A DNA stretch of 64,000 nucleotides. It comes from Streptomyces sp. HUAS MG91 (lineage in GTDB: Bacteria > Actinomycetota > Actinomycetes > Streptomycetales > Streptomycetaceae). The translations under genes and the position numbers were made by a program. The stretch spans positions 1,240,001 through 1,304,000 of the forward strand of contig NZ_CP159534.1 of assembly GCF_040529335.1 (NCBI RefSeq), written 5' to 3'. The notes below the pieces were generated by a model. That model was not told where the DNA came from. It ran no database searches and worked only from the letters and a program-made list of their open reading frames with translations. Below, in pieces: positions 43,630 through 52,127 of this stretch. How positions within the stretch are numbered: position 1 is the stretch's first letter; the number at the start of each line of letters is the position of its first letter.

Positions 43630-44319
43630 ATGAGCACGGCCGCCGAGCAGCAGTCGACGTCCCAGCCCGACGCCTACACCCCCACGGACCGCACCGTTCC
43701 CACCCGGTCCAAGGAACGCGCCTCCTACGACCGCGCCCTCGTGCACGCGATACTCGACGAGGCCTACGTGTGCCATCTCGGCTTCGTCCGCGACGGCGCC
43801 CCGGTGGTGCTGCCCACCCTCTACGGCCGGGTCGGCGACCGTCTCTACGTCCACGGCTCGACCGGTTCGCGTCCGCTGCGGATGGCCGGACAGCAGGACC
43901 CGGGGCTCGCGGTCTGCCTGACGGTGACGCACGTCGACGGACTGGTCCTGGCCCGCTCGGCCTTCCACCACTCCATCAACTACCGCTCGGTGGTGATCCA
44001 CGGCACGGCGCACCAGGTCACGGACGCGGACGAGAAGCGGCGCGCGCTCGACGCCCTCGTCGACCACGTCGTACCGGGCCGGGCCGCCGACTCCCGCCCG
44101 GCCAACGCAAAGGAGCTCGCCGCGACCGCCGTGCTCAGCCTCGACCTGGCGGAGGTCTCGGCGAAGCTGCGCACCGGCGGCCCGAACGACGAGCCGGAGG
44201 ACATGGACCTGCCGCACTGGTCGGGCGTGGTCCCGCTCCAGAAGGGATACGGCCCCCTGGTCCCGTCGGCCGACCTCGCCGCCGGCATCGACGTCCCGGA
44301 CTACCTCCGGGAGCTGTGA
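43630..44319 (+). CDS. Pyridoxamine 5'-phosphate oxidase-family protein
   Basis: The product has 229 residues: AYVCHLGFVRDGAPVVLPTLYGRVGDRLYVHG, then VCLTVTHVDGLVLARSAFHHSINYRSVVIHG, then a C-terminal W/PL pattern (HWSGVVPLQKGYG). This is the flavin-split-barrel fold of the Pyridox_ox_2 type. GGAG is 8 nt upstream. The gene overlaps the next start as TGATG, so they form an operon, probably regulated by the divergent MocR protein. Reaction unknown; a flavin- or haem-linked redox role is likely. Confidence 0.88.
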   Translation: MSTAAEQQSTSQPDAYTPTDRTVPTRSKERASYDRALVHAILDEAYVCHLGFVRDGAPVVLPTLYGRVGDRLYVHGSTGSRPLRMAGQQDPGLAVCLTVTHVDGLVLARSAFHHSINYRSVVIHGTAHQVTDADEKRRALDALVDHVVPGRAADSRPANAKELAATAVLSLDLAEVSAKLRTGGPNDEPEDMDLPHWSGVVPLQKGYGPLVPSADLAAGIDVPDYLREL

Positions 44320-44984
44320 TGCTGATCCACCCCTGGGACGCGGCCCGCACCGACACCGAGTGGCAGCAGTGGCTGGCCGCCCACGACTTCGGACAGCTCG
44401 CGGTCAACGGCCCGGCGGGCGAGCCCCCGTTCGTCCAGCCGATGCACTTCGCGTACGAGGCCGGGGCGGGCGAGCACGGTGAGGTGCTCGCCCACCTGGC
44501 CCGCCCGAACCCGATGTGGCCCGCCCTGGAGGCGCGTCCCGAGGTGCTGCTGAGCGTCGTCGACGACTACGCCTTCGTGCGGGGGCCGTGGCAGGCGCTG
44601 CCGGGCGCCCCGCCCGAGCACGGCACGCCGACCAGCGTCTACACGGCCGTCCAGCTCCGCTGCACCGCGCACATCGTGGACGATCCCGAGGAGAAGGCCG
44701 CGCTCCTCAACCGCCAGATGGGCCGCTTCCAGCCACCGGGCATGTCGGCCGCCGCGGCCGTCGGAGAGGAGCCGTACGGGCGGCAGCTCTCCGGGATCCG
44801 GGGGCTCAGGCTCGATGTCACCGGCGTACGCGCCAAGTTCAAGTACGCGGGCCACAAGCCCGAGGAGGTCCAGGACCGGATCGCCCGGGGGCTCGCCGAG
44901 CGCGGCGAGCCCCGTGACGCCGCCGCGCTCGCCGCGCAGCGACGGCGGCGCCAGGAGGGCCGGCCGGGCGGCTCAGCGGGCTGA
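44319..44984 (+). CDS. PaiB-like FMN-binding split-barrel protein
   Basis: The product has 221 residues. [30 protein letters not shown] matches the PaiB/FMN-binding negative regulator opening. [77 protein letters not shown] and the C-terminal [21 protein letters not shown] complete the family. PaiB of Bacillus affects sporulation genes; that role is not shown here. It is translationally coupled to the preceding gene (TGATG), and its 3' end overlaps the convergent EamA gene by 12 bp. Confidence 0.88.
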   Translation: MLIHPWDAARTDTEWQQWLAAHDFGQLAVNGPAGEPPFVQPMHFAYEAGAGEHGEVLAHLARPNPMWPALEARPEVLLSVVDDYAFVRGPWQALPGAPPEHGTPTSVYTAVQLRCTAHIVDDPEEKAALLNRQMGRFQPPGMSAAAAVGEEPYGRQLSGIRGLRLDVTGVRAKFKYAGHKPEEVQDRIARGLAERGEPRDAAALAAQRRRRQEGRPGGSAG

Positions 44985-45947
44985 CCGGGCCTCCGCGACG
45001 GCGAGCCCCGCCACCGCGACCAGCATCAGCCCGGTGCCCGTCACGGTGGCCGGGGTCAGCTCCTCGCCCAGCAGCGTCACGGCGATGACCGCCGCGCCCA
45101 CCGGTTCGAGCAGCATGATCACGGACACGGTGGCGGAGCGCACGACGGCCGCGCCCGCGAAGTACAGGCCGTAGGCGAGCGCGGTGGGCACCGAGGTCAC
45201 GTACACCAACAGCGCGACCACGGTGAAGAGATGGTCGGTGTGCGGGACGAACCCGTCGGCGGCGCCGAACGGCAGCAGCACGACCGTGGCGACGGCGAAG
45301 GTCCCCGCCGTCGTCCCGAGCCCGTCGCCGCCCCGTCCGTCACGGCCGAACCAGCGGGTGAGCAGCGTCATCACGGCGTAGCCGGCCGCCGACAGCAGCG
45401 CCCACAGCACGCCCGCGGGCCGTACGGTCGCGCCTCCGCCGCCCAGCACGAGCACGGCGAGCCCGCCGAGCGCACCGGCGACGGCGAGCAGCCCGCCCCC
45501 GCCGAGCCGCTCCCCCATCGTGACCCGCGCGCCCACCGCGATCAGGACGGGCCCGGCGCCGAGCGTGACGACGGTGCCGACCGCGAGCCCGGTCGCCTCC
45601 ACGGCGGCGAAGTAGGCGGTCTGGAAGACGGCGAGCGAGAGCCCGAGCACACCGAGCCGGACGGCCGCCCGCCCCCTCGGCCCGCGCGCCTCGGCCCGCG
45701 GCGCGGGGCCGCGCAGCAGCCGCGCGACGAGCAGCAGCAGAAACCCTCCGGCGCACCGCCAGAACGACAGGGCGCCGGCCCCCAGGTCACTCACCCGGAA
45801 CATCAGCGAGGCGGCCGCACCCGCGGTGCCCCAGGCGATACCGGCGACGATCAGATACATCAGGCCGCGGGCGACCGGCAGTGGGCCGGTCACGGGCAGC
45901 GCGGAAACAGCGGGCACGGCGGAGCCGGCCGGGACAGCGTTCGACAC
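44973..45947 (-). CDS. EamA-family (DMT) transporter
   Basis: The product has 324 residues with ten hydrophobic helices in two EamA repeats; repeat 1 starts [20 protein letters not shown] and repeat 2 starts [22 protein letters not shown]. Typical turns are [27 protein letters not shown] and [24 protein letters not shown] 45947 was chosen for its GGAG site; an in-frame GTG four codons upstream is a possible alternative. The family exports amino acids and other metabolites. It overlaps the end of the convergent PaiB-like gene by 12 bp. Confidence 0.88.
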   Translation of the reverse strand: MSNAVPAGSAVPAVSALPVTGPLPVARGLMYLIVAGIAWGTAGAAASLMFRVSDLGAGALSFWRCAGGFLLLLVARLLRGPAPRAEARGPRGRAAVRLGVLGLSLAVFQTAYFAAVEATGLAVGTVVTLGAGPVLIAVGARVTMGERLGGGGLLAVAGALGGLAVLVLGGGGATVRPAGVLWALLSAAGYAVMTLLTRWFGRDGRGGDGLGTTAGTFAVATVVLLPFGAADGFVPHTDHLFTVVALLVYVTSVPTALAYGLYFAGAAVVRSATVSVIMLLEPVGAAVIAVTLLGEELTPATVTGTGLMLVAVAGLAVAEARSAR

Positions 45948-46192
45948 GTGGTTCTCCACGAAGGCGGGCCCCGGGAACGTCACGGGGCCGAAGGACACGG
46001 ACCGTCGTCGGCGGACAGCCGTGCCCCCGTAGGAACCACCCGGGAAGAACACCGGCCGCCCGCACCGGGACCCGACGGACCGCCCCGACGGCGATCACAC
46101 GCGTACGCGCGCCCTCAGGGACAGGACCGGCAGGGCCCTAGCGGGCGGCCGGAGGCGGAAGAACGAGCCAGTGCCTGTGCATGATCAGCACC

Positions 46193-47221
46193 CTAGACAG
46201 GACTCTTCGACGAGGACAACACGGTTTCCGGCTCGACGGCCGCGGGTGGCGCGGCCGTCTTCGACGACTGCGCGATGAACGCCCCGACCAGCACCACGGC
46301 ACCGCCGAACAGCTGCGGCGCCGACAGGTGTTCCCCGAGCATGATCCAGGCGAGCACGGTCGCGATGACCGCCTCCAGACAGGCCACCACTCCGGCCACC
46401 TGCGGCGAGAGCCGCCGCACGGAGACCACCCCGGTGACGTACGCGACGACGGTGGCGAGCAGCACGATCCAGCACAGCAGCAGCCAGGCGGGCACGGCGG
46501 TGCCGTTCATGTCGGCGCTGCCCGCGAGGACCGACCAGTCCATGCCCCAGGGCCGGGCGACGACGGTGAGCAGCGCGGCGCCGACCAGCAGCCCGTACGC
46601 GATCACGCCGAGCGGATCGGGGACGGCCCGCCCGTCGGCGTCCGCGTCGCTGCCCTGGTCGGACAGGACGAAGTAGCCGACCTGGCAGCAGGCGGCGCCG
46701 AGCGCGAGCAGCAGCCCGAGCACGTCGAAGCTCAGGCCCGACCACACCTCGACGACGCAGGCCAGACCGCCGACGGCGAGGACCACGCCCAGCGCGGCGG
46801 CCCGGGTCACCGGCTTGCGCTGGACGAACCGCACCCAGCCGAGCACCAGCGCGGGCGCCAGGTACTCGATGAGCAGGGCGACGCCGACCGGGATGCGGGA
46901 GATCGCGGCGAAGTAGCAGGCCTGCACACCGGCGACGGCGAGCAGCCCGAACCCGGCCAGCAGCAGCGGGCGTTCGCGGACCAGCGCGCGGTTGCGCCAC
47001 GCGACCGGCAGCATGACGAGCGCGGCTCCGGCGACCCGCAGCCACACGACGTGCAGCGAGTCGAGGCCCGCCTCGATCAGCGGCTTGGCCGCGACTCCCG
47101 AACCGCCGAAGGCGAGCGCGGAGACCAGGGCGAGCCCGAGCCCGAACCCCCGCCCGGCCGTCTCCCGGCTCTCCTGTGCCCCCGTGGGGCCCTGAGATCC
47201 CTGTGACCCATGCATCGGCAC
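46193..47221 (-). CDS. EamA-family (DMT) transporter, second copy
   Basis: The product has up to 342 residues with ten hydrophobic helices. It shows LVSALAFGGSGVAAKPLIEAGL, GVQACYFAAISRIPVGVALLIEYLAPALVLGWVRF and VVACLEAVIATVLAWIMLGEHLSAPQLFGGAVVLVG. Resemblance to the preceding EamA gene is at fold level only, so they are not a recent duplication. Start codons at 47221 (GTG) and 47215 (ATG) are both possible. A 7-bp-arm inverted repeat abuts the start. Confidence 0.88.
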   Translation of the reverse strand: MPMHGSQGSQGPTGAQESRETAGRGFGLGLALVSALAFGGSGVAAKPLIEAGLDSLHVVWLRVAGAALVMLPVAWRNRALVRERPLLLAGFGLLAVAGVQACYFAAISRIPVGVALLIEYLAPALVLGWVRFVQRKPVTRAAALGVVLAVGGLACVVEVWSGLSFDVLGLLLALGAACCQVGYFVLSDQGSDADADGRAVPDPLGVIAYGLLVGAALLTVVARPWGMDWSVLAGSADMNGTAVPAWLLLCWIVLLATVVAYVTGVVSVRRLSPQVAGVVACLEAVIATVLAWIMLGEHLSAPQLFGGAVVLVGAFIAQSSKTAAPPAAVEPETVLSSSKSPV

Positions 47222-47222
47222 A

Positions 47223-47243
47223 TCATGACAGGGTCGGTCATGA
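47223..47243. promoter_or_regulatory. Inverted repeat at EamA start
   Basis: TCATGAC and GTCATGA, 7-bp perfect arms with a 7-nt spacer, lie directly upstream of the EamA start. A possible operator; no regulator gene adjoins. Confidence 0.3.
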
Positions 47244-47312
47244 CCGTCATTCTTGATTGCCCCTGTCTCACGGCCCGGACATCCGCACCCGTCGATACCC
47301 GCCCGTACCCCG

Positions 47313-47825
47313 CTAATTCAGCCGCCGGCGCAGTCCGTCGACGTCCACTCCGGCCCGGCCGAGCACCTCGACGGCCCGCGACTCCCCGTCCGTCGCGAGC
47401 GCGGCCAGCACGTCGACGCCGCGCGCCCGCTCGTCACCGCGCGCGGCGGCCCGCCGGGCGCCCGCCTCCATCGCGGCGGCCGCGACGGGCGACCAGGCGG
47501 GGACGCCACCGCGCACCACGGGCACGGCCCCGGAGTCCTCCACGGTCCCCTGCCACTGGAGCCCGTAGCCGATGCTGCGCTGGACGAGATAGCCGAGCAG
47601 CCGGGCCACCTGCCCGCCGTCGGCGAAGGCCGCGCGCACGTCCGGGTCGGTCTCCAGGAGGGAGTGCAGCAGATGCGCGGAGTCGACCTGCCGGTCCCCG
47701 TCCCGGACCGCACGCCGCCGGGCCCCCGCGACGACCAGGGCCAGCTCGTCGCTGAGCGGGGCGTCGTCGGGATCGGGCGGAAGGTGGCCGCACGCGTCGG
47801 CGCCGGACGGGAGAGAGCTTTGCAC
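47313..47825 (-). CDS. Clp N-terminal (R) domain protein
   Basis: The product has 170 residues. LSDELALVVAGARRRAVRDGDRQVDSAHLLHSLLETDPDVRAAF is one Clp_N repeat (HLLLALL-type), and WSPVAAAAMEAGARRAAARGDERARGVDVLAALATDGESRAVEVLGRAG is a second. No AAA ATPase follows, so it is a stand-alone adaptor-like protein, as often seen in Streptomyces. GTG 47825 has a Gly-rich upstream GGGGTGGGG that may act as the RBS. Substrate selection for ClpP is possible but not shown. Confidence 0.82.
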   Translation of the reverse strand: MQSSLPSGADACGHLPPDPDDAPLSDELALVVAGARRRAVRDGDRQVDSAHLLHSLLETDPDVRAAFADGGQVARLLGYLVQRSIGYGLQWQGTVEDSGAVPVVRGGVPAWSPVAAAAMEAGARRAAARGDERARGVDVLAALATDGESRAVEVLGRAGVDVDGLRRRLN

Positions 47826-48024
47826 GTACCCCACCCCATCAGCCCCGATGTGCCGGAGCATCCCCGGAGGGGAGCATCTTCGCGTCCGACGCAAGGTGGG
47901 CACGGACGAGCGACGTCTCCTCCTTGCGGATGACATCGCGAGGTCCTGCCCGGAGGGGCGCGAGAGCTCCGGCACCGCGCCCCGAACGCAACCGCGACCC
48001 CTCTGCCGCTCGTCCGTCACAGTC

Positions 48025-48213
48025 ATGGAGAGCAGGTGCTGGCTCGTCGCCCTGCCCGCGACAGACGGCAGGCTCTACGTGTACCGGGTGTACGCCCCGG
48101 ACGACGCGCTGCCCGCGGACCTGTTCTGGGACGCCTGGCACTGCCACGACGAGGGCCCGCACCCGCGCGCGTACGACCTCTTCGACGCGGCGGAGATCCA
48201 CCTGCTGAGCTGA
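48025..48213 (+). CDS. Small hypothetical protein, 62 residues
   Basis: The sequence starts MESRCWLVALPATDGRLYVY, then RVYAPDDALPADLFWDAWHC and ends AYDLFDAAEIHLLS. It is acidic and contains a WHCH motif and aromatic strands. It does not resemble a family I know. The frame is also open upstream to 47848, but the shorter form is the coherent one. No clear RBS is visible. Confidence 0.55.
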   Translation: MESRCWLVALPATDGRLYVYRVYAPDDALPADLFWDAWHCHDEGPHPRAYDLFDAAEIHLLS

Positions 48214-48249
48214 GTGCACGGGCCCCGCATTTCTGACGGTTCATCAGTA

Positions 48250-48278
48250 TTGAATGTTCGAGGCCGCCCGGCTACGTT
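48250..48278 (+). promoter_or_regulatory. Promoter of SRPBCC gene
   Basis: TTGAAT (-35), 17 bp, TACGTT (-10), 45 bp before the ATG at 48323. Confidence 0.55.
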
Positions 48279-48322
48279 CCGCGACGACGCATCATGGCTC
48301 ACTACTCGTAAGGGGTGGCCGC

Positions 48323-48751
48323 ATGGCCGAAGTCAGCGCGGAAGCACGCATCGAGGCACCGGCCGAGAAGGTCTGGGCCAAGCTCACCGACTTCTCCGTG
48401 TACGGAGAGTGGAACGCCACCCACACCAGCTTCCCGAAGGGTCCCCCGGCCTCGCTCGAAGTGGGCGGTCAGTTCGAGGAGAACATGAAGCTCATGGGCT
48501 TCCCTGCCGAGGTCACCTGGACCGTCGAGGACCTGGCGGACACCCGCACGCTGGCGATCAGGGGCAAGGGCCCGATGGGCGTGAACGTCGGCACGCGCTA
48601 CACCCTGACCGCGGACGGCGACGCGACGACGGTCCGCGTCGACGGGGAGTTCACGGGCGCGGCCGTCTCCCTGATGGCGGGCAAGCTGAAGGACTCGGCG
48701 ACGGCGGCGCTCAACGAGTCGCTGCGCAAGCTGGCCGGCCTGGTGACATGA
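48323..48751 (+). CDS. SRPBCC (START-like) family protein
   Basis: The product has 142 residues. AEARIEAPAEKVWAKLTDFSVYGEWNATHTSFPKGPPASLEVGGQF is the standard N-terminal helix-grip strand and helix pattern of type II TA/polyketide-cyclase-like SRPBCC proteins. It ends AALNESLRKLAGLV, the long C-terminal helix. It binds a hydrophobic ligand in its cavity, but the ligand is unknown. The ORF begins at ATG 48323, after AAGGGG. A hairpin terminator follows. Confidence 0.88.
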   Translation: MAEVSAEARIEAPAEKVWAKLTDFSVYGEWNATHTSFPKGPPASLEVGGQFEENMKLMGFPAEVTWTVEDLADTRTLAIRGKGPMGVNVGTRYTLTADGDATTVRVDGEFTGAAVSLMAGKLKDSATAALNESLRKLAGLVT

Positions 48752-48781
48752 AGCCCTGCTGACACCGGACCCCGCGCACAC

Positions 48782-48820
48782 GAAGAGGCGCCCCGCACGT
48801 GTCGTACGGGACGCCTCTTC
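48782..48820. terminator. Bidirectional hairpin terminator
   Basis: GAAGAGGCGCCCCG and CGGGACGCCTCTTC pair with a single mismatch over 14 bp. It lies between the convergent SRPBCC and PadR genes. Confidence 0.8.
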
Positions 48821-48860
48821 ACCTGTCTGCCCCCGGCCTCGGCCTGGGCCCGCACGGGGC

Positions 48861-49490
48861 TCAGTCCTCGTCGGCGAGGATCAGGTACAGCTTCTTGCGC
48901 GCGTCGTTGATGACGGCGAGGGCCTTCTCGCGCTGCCCCTTGCTGCCGGTCTTCCAGACCTGGCCGAACGCCTCCATCAGGCCGAAGCCGGCCTGCCGGA
49001 TCTCGTTCATGGCCTCCCAGTCGACGCCGCGGCCGGCCTCCTCCCAGGGGGCCTCGGGGCCCTCCTCGGCGGCGGTGCGGCCCGCGTCGGTCAGCGAGAA
49101 CAGCTTCTTGCCGCCCTCACTGGCGCTGGCGATCAGGCCCTCGTCCTCCAGCAGCTGGAGCGTCGGGTAGACCGAGCCGGGGCTCGGCTTCCACGCGCCG
49201 CCGCTGCGCTCGGCGATCTCCTGGATCATCTCGTAGCCGTGCATCGAGCGGTCCTTGAGCAGCGCCAGGATCGAGGCGCGCACATCGCCGCGCCGGGCCC
49301 TGCCGCGCGGGCCGCCGCCGCGACCGCCGCGACCGCCCCAGGGGCCGCCGGGGCCGGGGCCGAAGCCGGGCCCGAAGGGTCCGAACGCCCGCCGGCCCTC
49401 GAAGCCGGGGCCGCCCTCGAATCCGGGCCGGCCTTCGTGACGGCCGGGTCCGTAGTGTCCATGTCCGTGGTCGTGTCCGTGGGTACGCAT
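48861..49490 (-). CDS. PadR-family transcriptional regulator
   Basis: The product has 209 residues. A Gly/His-rich, glycine-repetitive N-terminal tail (HGHDHGHGHYGPGRHEGRPG and GGPWGGRGGRGGGPRGR) precedes the DNA-binding part: DVRASILALLKDRSMHGYEMIQEIAERSGGAWKPSPGSVYPTLQLLEDEGLI with the PadR winged-helix core. The His-rich start could bind metal; that is inference, though His-rich PadR proteins such as YqjI are known. AAAGGA is about 10 nt before the ATG. It diverges from the PhzF-like gene over a palindrome at 49562-49571. Confidence 0.93.
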   Translation of the reverse strand: MRTHGHDHGHGHYGPGRHEGRPGFEGGPGFEGRRAFGPFGPGFGPGPGGPWGGRGGRGGGPRGRARRGDVRASILALLKDRSMHGYEMIQEIAERSGGAWKPSPGSVYPTLQLLEDEGLIASASEGGKKLFSLTDAGRTAAEEGPEAPWEEAGRGVDWEAMNEIRQAGFGLMEAFGQVWKTGSKGQREKALAVINDARKKLYLILADED

Positions 49491-49561
49491 GGGAATCAGT
49501 CCTTTCACAACTGATCGGGGGTTTCGTTGACCGCGATCATTGACCGATCGCGATGCCTCAA

Positions 49562-49571
49562 CGATATATCG
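49562..49571. promoter_or_regulatory. Putative PadR operator CGATATATCG
   Basis: A perfect 10-bp AT-centred palindrome in an otherwise GC-rich region, 71 bp upstream of padR and 95 bp upstream of the PhzF-like gene. PadR proteins favour such ATAT-centred sites. Confidence 0.5.
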
Positions 49572-49666
49572 GAACAGTTCGTTTGGCAACAGCCTCCGAA
49601 GGTTGCCGTGTCCGCGCAGGTCAGGCGGCATGCGGCGGCCCGGGGACGTCGCCTACCGTCTCTGAT

Positions 49667-50482
49667 ATGCGGATTCGAATCGTGGACGCCTTCACCTCCC
49701 GCCCCTTCGCCGGCAACCCCGCCGGCGTCCTGCTCCTCGACGCCTTCCCCGACGACGCCTGGCTGCAGAACGTGGCCAAGGAGGTCAACCACGCCGAGAC
49801 GGCCTTCGCGCACCCGCTGCCCGAGGGCGGCGACGCGGACTGGGCCCTGCGCTGGTTCACGCCCGCCACGGAAGTGGCCATGTGCGGTCACGCGACCCTC
49901 GCGACGGCGCACGTCCTGCACTCCACGGGGACCACGAAGGGGCCGGTCCGGTTCGCCACCCACAGCGGAGTTCTCGTGGCCACGCCGCACGAGGACGGCT
50001 CCCTCACCCTGGACTTCCCGACGGCTCCGCTCACCGAGGAGCCGGTGCCCGACGGACTCGCCGAGGCGCTCGGCGCCCGGCCGCTCTCGGTGCGCGACAC
50101 CGGCCCCTCCGTCGGCGACCTGCTGGTCGAACTCCCCGACGAGCGCACGGTCCTGGCCCTCGCCCCGGCCCTCAAGGCGCTCGGCGCGCACTCCACGCGC
50201 GGGGTCATCGCCACCGCGCCCGCCGAGGACCCGGCGCGGGGCTACGACTTCGTGTCGCGCTGCTTCTTCCCGAACGTCGGCGTCGACGAGGACCCGGTGA
50301 CCGGCAGCGCGCACACCGCGCTCGCCCCGTTCTGGGCCGAACGCCTCGGCCGCACCGAGCTGACGGGCCTCCAGGCCTCGGCCCGCACCGGCCTGGTCAG
50401 GGTCGCGCTGCGCGGCGAGCGCACCCTGCTCACCGGCTCCGCGGTGACGGTGATCGACGGTGAACTCAACAGCCGTCCCTAG
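49667..50482 (+). CDS. PhzF-family isomerase/epimerase-like protein
   Basis: The product has 271 residues. IVDAFTSRPFAGNPAGVLLLDAF with the NHAETAF motif (Glu44 at the catalytic position), MCGHATLATAHVL and the C-terminal DEDPVTGSAHTALAPFW are all typical. PhzF-fold enzymes isomerise or epimerise small acids. The substrate cannot be named; phenazine synthesis genes are absent, so a phenazine role is not supported. TACCGT sits 7 nt before the ATG, compatible with a leaderless or short-leader transcript. Confidence 0.92.
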   Translation: MRIRIVDAFTSRPFAGNPAGVLLLDAFPDDAWLQNVAKEVNHAETAFAHPLPEGGDADWALRWFTPATEVAMCGHATLATAHVLHSTGTTKGPVRFATHSGVLVATPHEDGSLTLDFPTAPLTEEPVPDGLAEALGARPLSVRDTGPSVGDLLVELPDERTVLALAPALKALGAHSTRGVIATAPAEDPARGYDFVSRCFFPNVGVDEDPVTGSAHTALAPFWAERLGRTELTGLQASARTGLVRVALRGERTLLTGSAVTVIDGELNSRP

Positions 50483-50495
50483 GGTGTGTCGCCAC

Positions 50496-51068
50496 TCAGT
50501 CCCGAGACCGCCGGGTGGCCACGACCGCCGAACTGACCGGGGTCGTGAGCACCTCGGTCGCCACGAGGGCCGGGTGCGTCAGATAGAACAGGCGCAGCTC
50601 GTCGACGTCTCCCTCGAACCGCGGCGGCCAGCCGGCGGACGGGGTGAAGTCGTCCATGACGAGCAGGCCGCCGGGGGCGAGCAGGGAGACGACGCGCTCG
50701 GCGTCGTCCCGCTTGCCGCCGCCGTCGCAGAAGAAGACGTCGAACGGCGCGTACCGCTCCAGCAGCCGCCAGTCCCCCTGGAGCACGCTCACCCGGTCGT
50801 CGTCGGCGAAGATCCCGGCCGCCCGACGGACCAGCTCCGCGTCCCGCTCCACGGTGACCAGCCGCGCCCCGTCGCCGAGCCCGCTGTGCAGCCAGGCGGC
50901 GCCCACACCCGCACCGGTGCCGCTCTCGGCGATCGTTCCCCGCGGCTTCGAGGCGGCGGCCGCGCTCAGCAGCCGCCCCACCTCGGGCAGGCAGCTCTTG
51001 TCGAACCCCAGCTCGGCCGCGATCCGCTCCGCCGCCGCCACCCGCTCCGGCACCACACGCTCGTACAA
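50496..51068 (-). CDS. SAM-dependent O-methyltransferase-like protein
   Basis: The product has 190 residues. GTIAESGTGAGVGAAWLHSGLGDGARLVTVERDAELVRRA is motif I and the acidic motif II of class I methyltransferases. VSVLQGDWRLLERYAPFDVFFCDGG, VSLLAPGGLLVMDDFTP and a RVRLFYLTHPALV-like end (LRLFYLTHPALVATEV) match the small O-methyltransferase class. TTG 51068 follows a G-rich SD-like GAGGGGG. Its target is not known. Confidence 0.83.
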   Translation of the reverse strand: MYERVVPERVAAAERIAAELGFDKSCLPEVGRLLSAAAASKPRGTIAESGTGAGVGAAWLHSGLGDGARLVTVERDAELVRRAAGIFADDDRVSVLQGDWRLLERYAPFDVFFCDGGGKRDDAERVVSLLAPGGLLVMDDFTPSAGWPPRFEGDVDELRLFYLTHPALVATEVLTTPVSSAVVATRRSRD

Positions 51069-51138
51069 CGGTCACGCCCCCTCGATCGGTGTCCCGCGCT
51101 CGTCCGACGGGAAGCAACGTAACCCGCGCGCGGGGTGA

Positions 51139-51969
51139 TCAGGCGGTGGGCAGCCAGTCCACCTTCCCGGCGAGCAGCGCGTATCCGACGAACGCGCCGA
51201 CATCCAGCAGGGTGTGGGCCACGACCAGCGGCCCGACCCGCCCCCACCGCCGGTACAGATACGCGAAGACGACGCCCATCGCGAGGTTCCCGAAGAACCC
51301 GCCGATGCCCTGGTACAGGTGGTACGAGCCGCGCAGCACGGACGACGCGACGAGCGCCGTGCCGGGCGTCCACCCCAACTGCCCCAGCCTGCGCAGCAGA
51401 TACCCGACGACGATGACCTCCTCCAGGACGGCGTTCTGCGCCGCCGAGAGGATCAGCACCGGGTACTTCCACCACACGTCGGGCAGCGCCTCGGGCACCA
51501 CGGTGAGGTTGAACCCGAGCCCCCGCGCCGCCAGATAGAAGGCGATCCCGCAGCTGCCGATCACGGCGGCGATCGCGGCGCCGCGCGCCGAGTCGAACCA
51601 CGGCCGGGTCCGGTCGAAGCCGATCGTGCGCAGGCTCCCGCCCTCCCGCAGCAGAAGATGCGCGACGAGCGCGACGGGCACGAGCGCGCTGGCGATCCCG
51701 AACAACTGCCACGCCAGATCAAGCCACGGACGCCCCGGCGCCGCCGAGGCGTTGAGGGTCGCCGCCTGATCCTTCAGACCCCCCGGTTTGGTGACCGATC
51801 CGACAAAGCTGATCAGCGCGGACACGCCACTCGCACCGAGCGAAAGCCCCAGAACGAGCAGTGTCTCGTCCCGGAGGAATCGCCGTGAAAGCCGCTCGCC
51901 GGGAAAAGATCCGGCCACCGACCCTGGTTCCACCTGCACACCTGCCTTAGTTGTGTATTCCCGCCTCAT
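51139..51969 (-). CDS. CPBP-family intramembrane metalloprotease
   Basis: The product has 276 residues and eight hydrophobic stretches. The Abi signature is seen as AVLEEVIVVGYLLRR (Glu183-Glu184 and downstream Arg), GSYHLYQG (His) and a C-terminal VVAHTLLDVGAFVGY (His, Asp). These are the metal and catalytic residues of CPBP/Rce1-like proteases; family members mature peptides or confer bacteriocin immunity. The substrate is unknown. It is separated from the methyltransferase gene by 70 bp and may be co-transcribed. Confidence 0.9.
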   Translation of the reverse strand: MRREYTTKAGVQVEPGSVAGSFPGERLSRRFLRDETLLVLGLSLGASGVSALISFVGSVTKPGGLKDQAATLNASAAPGRPWLDLAWQLFGIASALVPVALVAHLLLREGGSLRTIGFDRTRPWFDSARGAAIAAVIGSCGIAFYLAARGLGFNLTVVPEALPDVWWKYPVLILSAAQNAVLEEVIVVGYLLRRLGQLGWTPGTALVASSVLRGSYHLYQGIGGFFGNLAMGVVFAYLYRRWGRVGPLVVAHTLLDVGAFVGYALLAGKVDWLPTA

Positions 51970-52127
51970 CCCTCACGTCGCCCCGCTAGGGTCTCGAATG
52001 CAGGTACGAAGATCGCGCGCGACAGGCCGAGGGGACGGGGCGCCGCAGTCCGGCGAACCGCTCCCCTTTCTTGCTTCACCGCTTATATCGCAACTGCCTT
52101 TACGGCTCAGGGAGGGGCTCCAACGTC

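Noticed and set aside
44973..47221. EamA pair as a recent tandem duplication
   Set aside because: They share fold only; I see no long identical blocks.
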